This document shows positions 7,107 through 11,190 of a stretch of 11,190 bases of DNA, piece after piece. The position numbers and the translations under genes are program-made. The DNA is from CBFCZU01 sp965602635 (lineage in GTDB: Bacteria > Planctomycetota > Phycisphaerae > SM23-33): NCBI GenBank assembly GCA_965602635.1, contig CBFCZU010000140.1, positions 1 to 11,190 on the forward strand. The letters run 5' to 3'. Position 1 is the stretch's first letter. Every line of letters begins with the position of its first letter. Below the pieces are notes generated by a model, which did no database searches, was not told the DNA's origin, and worked only from the letters and a program-made list of their open reading frames with translations.

Positions 7107-7922
7107 ATGGTCGAGAAGGTCCATCTTGGGCCGGTGGAGGTCAGCCGGCTTACCATCGGGGGCAACCCGTTCAGTGGCTTCTCTCATCAGGGCGGCGAGC
7201 GCGACCGCCAGATGAAGAGCTACTACACCTCCGAACGGATCAAGCAGGCCCTGCGCAAGGCCGAGGCCGCCGGGATCAACACCCTCTTCGGCCGGGCCGA
7301 CAATCACGTCATGCGCCTGCTGGCCGAGTATTGGGGCGAGGGCGGCACGATCCAGTGGTTTGCGCAGACCGCCTCCGAGCGGGAAGACTATCTCCGCAAC
7401 ATCGCGACCGCCGCCGCCAACGGCGCCAAGGGCTGCTACCTCCACGGCGGGCAGGTGGACTACTACTGGAACATCGCCCGAAGGGAGCACTTCGCCGCCG
7501 CCCTGGAGAAGATACGCTCGCTGGGCATGGCGGCGGGCCTGGCGGGGCACCGGCCCGAGCAGCACCAGTGGATCAACGATCACCTCGAGCCGGACTTCCA
7601 GATGTGCTCGTACTACGACCCGTCCGCCCGGACCGACAGGCCCGACCACGTCCCGTCGGACTCGGAGCGGTTCGACCCGGCCCACCGGGACCGCATGGCC
7701 GCGCTGATCTCGCAGCTCAAGAGCCCGGCCGTGCATTACAAGGTCCTTGCCGCCGGACGCACCCCGGTTCGCGAGGCGTTCCAGTACGTCGCCAAGACGA
7801 TCAGGCCCACGGACGTCGTGGTGGTGGGCGTCTTTCTCGGCGACGATGCTGACATGATCGAAAAGGACGTTGCCCTGTTCGAGGAGATCGTCCAGTCGGA
7901 GGTCGCGGGGCGCGCGCGGTGA
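7107..7922 (+). CDS. Aldo/keto-reductase-like TIM-barrel protein with degenerate active site
   Basis: The 271-residue protein opens with VHLGPVEVSRLTIGGNPFSG, the typical first strand of aldo/keto reductases (NADPH-dependent oxidoreductases with a TIM barrel). AAGINTLFGRAD (54-65) matches the second strand, GCYLHGG (109-115) the fourth, and DVVVVGVFLGDDADMIEKDVA (236-256, shortened here to the pattern VVVGVxxxDDADMIEKD) the usual C-terminal cofactor region. The conserved catalytic tetrad Asp-Tyr-Lys-His is mostly missing: the Asp and Tyr positions after GIN are not kept, the Lys strand reads IQWFAQT, and only a His (113) aligns. It may be a divergent enzyme, an isomerase-like barrel, or a binding protein. 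There is no signal peptide, so it is cytoplasmic. The Shine-Dalgarno GAGGGAG (7093-7099) lies 7 bases before the ATG. It is probably transcribed with the propeller gene 51 bases downstream. Confidence 0.7.
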   Translation: MVEKVHLGPVEVSRLTIGGNPFSGFSHQGGERDRQMKSYYTSERIKQALRKAEAAGINTLFGRADNHVMRLLAEYWGEGGTIQWFAQTASEREDYLRNIATAAANGAKGCYLHGGQVDYYWNIARREHFAAALEKIRSLGMAAGLAGHRPEQHQWINDHLEPDFQMCSYYDPSARTDRPDHVPSDSERFDPAHRDRMAALISQLKSPAVHYKVLAAGRTPVREAFQYVAKTIRPTDVVVVGVFLGDDADMIEKDVALFEEIVQSEVAGRAR

Positions 7923-7973
7923 CGGCCGCCGCCCGCCGCCCGGAGAGAGCCAGCCGAATCAACGGGAGAGAGC

Positions 7974-10034
7974 ATGTCCGCCAGGAAGAGCAAGCCGCGC
8001 GCCAGCTCGCGCGGAAGAAAACAGGAGCTGATCTACCGGGAGGACTGGGACGGCCTGATGCCGGGCCCGGCGTCGGCGCTGCGAACTGCATTCGGCGAAT
8101 ACCACACGCATCCTTCGCCGCCGGGGGCGGGCAACTGGGGCGACGCGGTGCTCTCCACCGGCCAGTTGGGGCTGGCCTGGCGTGTGGTTGACGACGGCGG
8201 CGAGCTGGCCTTCGAGGTTTGCCAGCAGATGCCGCGCCGACCGGCCATCATGGTCCTGGACACTCAGGGCGACCTGCGGGACTACACCTTCACCGTGCCC
8301 GTCCGCCCGCTTTCGAGCAAGGCCCCTTGCGGGCTGGTCTTCCACTACCAGACGAACCGGACTTTCTTCGCGGTCCTCTGGAGCGGCGACGGGCAGCTCG
8401 CCCTGGTCCGCAACGACCACGACGCCCGCCAGACGCTCGCGGCGGCGGAGCTGCCGTTCAACGTGGACGAGCACTGCCGGCTGAGCGTGACGGTCTCGGC
8501 GATGACCGCCAAGGTCTCCGCCGACGGGAAGAAGTTGCTCGAGGGCCGCATGGAGCCGCTGGTCACCGGGCAGATCGACGGGCCGCGCAAGGAAGGCAAG
8601 GTGGGGCTGATCGGCTATGCGCCGGTGAGGTTCCGCGCGGCCGAGCTTACCTGCCCGCCGCCGGCCGGCGTCGCCCGACGTAGCCGCCTCTCCGCCGCCC
8701 AGCGCGAGCTCGACGCCCTCCGCGAGGAGAACCCCACGCCCGAGGCCGTCTCCGAGTGCTCGCTGGGCGACTTTGGGGCCGGACGCAACCTCCGCCTGGC
8801 CGACCTCGACGGCGACGGGCAGCTCGAATTCATCATCGCCCAGCAGTCAAAGCGCGCCAACGAGGGCGACTACTGCCAGATATCGTGCCTGACCGCCTTC
8901 CGCGCAAACGGGGAGGTGCTCTGGCAGCTCGGCACGCCGGTGCGGGCGACCTCGCTGCTCGACGCCCCGACCTGGGATCTGCCATTCCAGGTCGCCGACG
9001 TCGACGGCGACGGGCGGATGGAGCTGATCATGTGCCGCGACTGGCAGATCCAGGTCCGCGACGCCGCCACCGGCGAGCTGCTGCGCTCGGCGCCGACTCC
9101 GCGCTCGACGCTGGGGCTGACCGTCATCGGCTGGGCGGTGGAGGACTTCTTCGACCGCATGTGCGGCGACGCGATCCACCTGTGCGACCTCAGCGGGCGG
9201 GGACGCCCGGGAGAGTTCCTCATCAAGGACCGGTACGCCAACCTCTGGGCCTACGACACCGAGACCCTCGAGCCCATCTGGCACGCGGTGCTCAACACCG
9301 GCCATTACCCCCTGGCATTCGACATCAACGGCGACGGGCGAGACGAGGTCCTCTGCGGCTACTCGCTCATCTCCGCCGACGGGCGGATCATCTGGCAGCA
9401 GAGGAACGGCGACCACGTGGACGGCATCGGCGTGGGGCACTTCGACCCCGCCCGCGACGACTTCCAGATCGCCTGGGTGGCCGGCGAGGAGGGGTTCTTC
9501 ATCGTCGGGGCCGACGGGCGGACAATCGCCTGCCACGTCACCGGGCACCTCCAGAAGATGTCGATCGGCAACTTCCTGCCCGACCGCCCGGGCGTCGAGA
9601 TCGCGACCATCACCTACTGGGCCAGCCAGGGCGTGCTGTCGGTCTTCGACGGGCGCGGCGTCAAGCTGCACGAGTCGGAGCCATGGCACGCGGCCTCGGC
9701 CATCATGCCGGTCGGCTGGCGGGGCGACGGGCAGGACTTCATGCTGCTCTCGACCCACCCGCAGTACGGCGGAATGCTCGATGGGCTGGGGCGGCGGGCG
9801 GTCATGTTCCCCGAAGGCTACCCGCACCTGGCCTGCGACGCGTGCGACATCGACGGCTGCGGGCGCGAGGAGATACTCGCCTGGGACTTCGATCGGCTGG
9901 TGATCTTCAAGGCCGCCGGCAAGCCGCTGGGCAAGCCGCCGGCAAGGTACACCGGAGAGCTGTACAACCGCTCGAACTACAAGGCCAACGTCTCCGTCCC
10001 GCCGGAGATCATTGCCGGCGGGCGCCGCCGCTGA
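7974..10034 (+). CDS. Concanavalin-like domain plus FG-GAP/VCBS beta-propeller protein
   Basis: The 686-residue protein has two parts. Residues about 18-228 look like a concanavalin A-like (LamG/DUF1080-type) sandwich, ending in the characteristic GKVGLIGYAPVRFRAAELT. Residues about 260-660 form a propeller built of repeats with calcium-binding loops: DLDGDGQLE (277), DVDGDGRME (342), DINGDGRDE (450) and DIDGCGREE (625), with degenerate copies such as DLSGRGRPGE (405). Such propellers usually bind or act on polysaccharides outside the cell; family-11 rhamnogalacturonan lyases use a related propeller, but their catalytic residues were not recognised here. The N-terminus (MSARKSKPRASSRGRKQEL) is basic and lacks any hydrophobic segment, so no Sec, Tat or lipoprotein signal is visible. 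The Shine-Dalgarno GGGAGAG (7964-7970) supports ATG 7974. The gene follows the barrel gene by 51 bases. Confidence 0.8.
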   Translation: MSARKSKPRASSRGRKQELIYREDWDGLMPGPASALRTAFGEYHTHPSPPGAGNWGDAVLSTGQLGLAWRVVDDGGELAFEVCQQMPRRPAIMVLDTQGDLRDYTFTVPVRPLSSKAPCGLVFHYQTNRTFFAVLWSGDGQLALVRNDHDARQTLAAAELPFNVDEHCRLSVTVSAMTAKVSADGKKLLEGRMEPLVTGQIDGPRKEGKVGLIGYAPVRFRAAELTCPPPAGVARRSRLSAAQRELDALREENPTPEAVSECSLGDFGAGRNLRLADLDGDGQLEFIIAQQSKRANEGDYCQISCLTAFRANGEVLWQLGTPVRATSLLDAPTWDLPFQVADVDGDGRMELIMCRDWQIQVRDAATGELLRSAPTPRSTLGLTVIGWAVEDFFDRMCGDAIHLCDLSGRGRPGEFLIKDRYANLWAYDTETLEPIWHAVLNTGHYPLAFDINGDGRDEVLCGYSLISADGRIIWQQRNGDHVDGIGVGHFDPARDDFQIAWVAGEEGFFIVGADGRTIACHVTGHLQKMSIGNFLPDRPGVEIATITYWASQGVLSVFDGRGVKLHESEPWHAASAIMPVGWRGDGQDFMLLSTHPQYGGMLDGLGRRAVMFPEGYPHLACDACDIDGCGREEILAWDFDRLVIFKAAGKPLGKPPARYTGELYNRSNYKANVSVPPEIIAGGRRR

Positions 10035-10073
10035 GCGCCCGGGCGGACCCGACCCGAGGGCGGAGCTTTCGCC

Positions 10074-10100
10074 TTGACAGCGGCGGGGGGGATGGATAAT
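10074..10100 (+). promoter_or_regulatory. Strong candidate sigma-70 promoter for gap
   Basis: A perfect TTGACA (10074-10079) is followed by GATAAT (10095-10100), a 5-of-6 match to TATAAT, after a 15-base spacer that includes a run of seven G. The spacer is two bases shorter than the optimum. Transcription would start near 10107, leaving a leader of about 90 bases. It lies only 40 bases after the propeller gene stop, so gap appears to be an independent unit. Confidence 0.65.
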
Positions 10101-10157
10101 CTTCCCGCTTCGCATTGGGGCTTGGATCCCAACAGGCTGGTTTACTGAAGAAGGCAA

Positions 10158-10178
10158 GCCCCGGAACGCACCCGGGGC
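10158..10178 (+). promoter_or_regulatory. GC-rich hairpin in the gap leader
   Basis: GCCCCGG (10158-10164) pairs perfectly with CCGGGGC (10172-10178) across a 7-base loop. The stem ends just 2 bases before the purine-rich Shine-Dalgarno stretch AAAGGAGAG (10181-10189). It could stabilise the mRNA or influence ribosome access. It lacks a following T-tract, so it is not a terminator. The structure is seen; a regulatory role is inference. Confidence 0.5.
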
Positions 10179-10195
10179 CGAAAGGAGAGCACACG

Positions 10196-11190
10196 ATGGC
10201 GGTAAAGGTTGGCATAAACGGATTCGGCCGGATCGGCAGGCTGGTCTTCCGCGCCATGGCGGAGAGGCCCGAGGCCTTCGACGTTGCGGCCGTCAACGAC
10301 CTGGCGGACGCGGACATGCTCAGCTACCTGCTGCGGTACGACTCCACCCAGGGTCGCTTCCCCGGCAAGGTCGTCGCCAAGCGCGACGCACTGGTGGTCA
10401 ACGGCAAGGAGGTGAAGGTCCTCTCGGAGAAGGACCCCGCCAAGCTGCCCTGGGGCAAGATGGGGGTGGCGGTGGCCGTAGAGTGCACCGGCATCTTCCG
10501 CGACAACAAGTCCGACACCAAGCCTGGCTACGACAGCCACCTGGACGCCGGCGCCAAGAGCGTGATCATTTCCGCCCCGACCAAGGGCGACGCGCTGACG
10601 GTCGTCCTGGGCGTCAACGATGAGCTGCTCTCGGCCGAGACCAAGTGCGTCTCCAACGCCTCCTGCACGACCAACTCCCTGGCGCCGGTGGTGAAGGTGC
10701 TGCACGAGAAGTTCGGCCTGGTCAAGGGGCTGATGACGACCTGCCACGGGTACACGAACGACCAGCGGATCCTTGACATGATCCACACGGACAAGGCCCG
10801 CGCCCGCGCCGCGGCGGTGAACATCATCCCGACGACGACCGGGGCGGCCGCTGCCGTCGGCAAGGTGCTGCCCGAGCTGAACGGCAAGCTGGACGGCTTC
10901 GCCCTGCGGGTGCCCGTGCCGGTAGGCTCGATTACCGACCTGACGATCCTGGTGGGCAAGAAGACCAGCATCGAGGGCGTCAACGAGGCGGTCAAGGCCG
11001 CCGCCGCCGGGCCGATGAAGGGCATCATCGAGTACGTCACCGACCCCATCGTCTCGTCCGACATCATCCACAACCCCTACAGCTCCATCTTCGACTCAAA
11101 CAACACGCTGGTGATCGACGGCGACATGGTCAAGGTCACCATGTGGTACGACAACGAGTGGGGCTACTCCTGCCGCACCGCCGACCTGGT
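10196..11190 (+). CDS. gap: Glyceraldehyde-3-phosphate dehydrogenase, C-terminal end cut by the window edge
   Basis: This is type I phosphorylating GAPDH, the cytoplasmic glycolytic enzyme that oxidises glyceraldehyde 3-phosphate to 1,3-bisphosphoglycerate with NAD. About 331 residues are present and the frame is open at the edge, so only a few C-terminal residues should be missing. The Rossmann motif is INGFGRIGR (7-15), and Asn34-Asp35 after the second strand favours NAD over NADP. The catalytic centre is SNASCTTN with Cys157, and the base is His184 in TTCHGYTNDQ. The C-terminal NAD-site block WYDNEWGYS is intact. Between TGIF (98-101) and HLDAGAKSVIISAP the protein has a longer stretch (NKSDTKPGYDS, 104-114) than most family members seem to have. 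The Shine-Dalgarno GGAG (10184-10187) sits 8 bases before ATG 10196. It has its own promoter and a leader hairpin. Confidence 0.97.
   Translation, partial: MAVKVGINGFGRIGRLVFRAMAERPEAFDVAAVNDLADADMLSYLLRYDSTQGRFPGKVVAKRDALVVNGKEVKVLSEKDPAKLPWGKMGVAVAVECTGIFRDNKSDTKPGYDSHLDAGAKSVIISAPTKGDALTVVLGVNDELLSAETKCVSNASCTTNSLAPVVKVLHEKFGLVKGLMTTCHGYTNDQRILDMIHTDKARARAAAVNIIPTTTGAAAAVGKVLPELNGKLDGFALRVPVPVGSITDLTILVGKKTSIEGVNEAVKAAAAGPMKGIIEYVTDPIVSSDIIHNPYSSIFDSNNTLVIDGDMVKVTMWYDNEWGYSCRTADL

Noticed and set aside
7064..7852. Plus-strand open frame starting at ATG 7064
   Set aside because: The GGGGGAGG before it is only one base from the ATG, the translation is Arg/Gly/Pro-rich, and the overlapping frame from 7107 encodes a recognisable barrel.
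7974..10034. Family-11 rhamnogalacturonan lyase
   Set aside because: The propeller with calcium loops is similar in style, but I could not identify the family's catalytic region, and the N-terminal concanavalin-like domain and missing signal do not fit well.
8756..10157. Large open frames on both strands overlapping the propeller gene (447 residues plus, 436 residues minus)
   Set aside because: The plus-strand one is Arg/Pro-rich and out of frame with the DxDGDG repeats; the minus-strand one is a GC-bias shadow. Neither shows a domain.
10142..11071. Minus-strand open frame of 309 residues opposite gap
   Set aside because: The plus strand encodes GAPDH with all catalytic motifs; the antisense frame has no family features.

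Overview
The window is GC-rich bacterial DNA in which every supported gene lies on the plus strand. The gene content best fits a planctomycete-type bacterium, perhaps of the Phycisphaerae. The clues are a FlgI-like lipoprotein outside any flagellar cluster, an aldo/keto-reductase-like barrel next to a FG-GAP/VCBS propeller, and GC-biased third codon positions. This placement is inference from content and base composition; there is no rRNA or other phylogenetic marker beyond SMC and GAPDH to settle it.

Layout. Positions 1-470 hold no convincing gene. The first 66 bases form a compact double-hairpin element, followed by a weak candidate minus-strand promoter that would serve a divergent gene left of the window. 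Positions 471-1382 encode a kinase-like phosphotransferase (APH/choline-kinase fold) whose base and codon use is visibly less GC-biased than the rest. After a short intergenic stretch with a TTGACA promoter come a FlgI-like lipoprotein with a C-terminal helical-repeat region (1629-3341) and, 60 bases later, a full-length SMC chromosome-condensation ATPase (3402-7022). A second candidate promoter precedes an aldo/keto-reductase-like TIM-barrel protein that lacks most of the usual catalytic residues (7107-7922). It is followed after 51 bases by a protein with an N-terminal concanavalin-like domain and a calcium-type FG-GAP propeller (7974-10034). The window ends inside glyceraldehyde-3-phosphate dehydrogenase (10196 to the right edge), which has the clearest promoter in the window and a GC-rich leader hairpin.

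How the genes relate. The FlgI-like gene and smc are likely co-transcribed. The barrel and propeller genes look like a second small unit, possibly carbohydrate-related, and gap is a separate unit of central glycolysis. No CRISPR array, tRNA, rRNA, insertion sequence or phage gene was seen. The most unusual items are the FlgI-like lipoprotein linked to smc, the degenerate aldo/keto-reductase site, the propeller protein without a visible secretion signal, the folded element at the left edge, and a recurring G-run in the promoter spacers.
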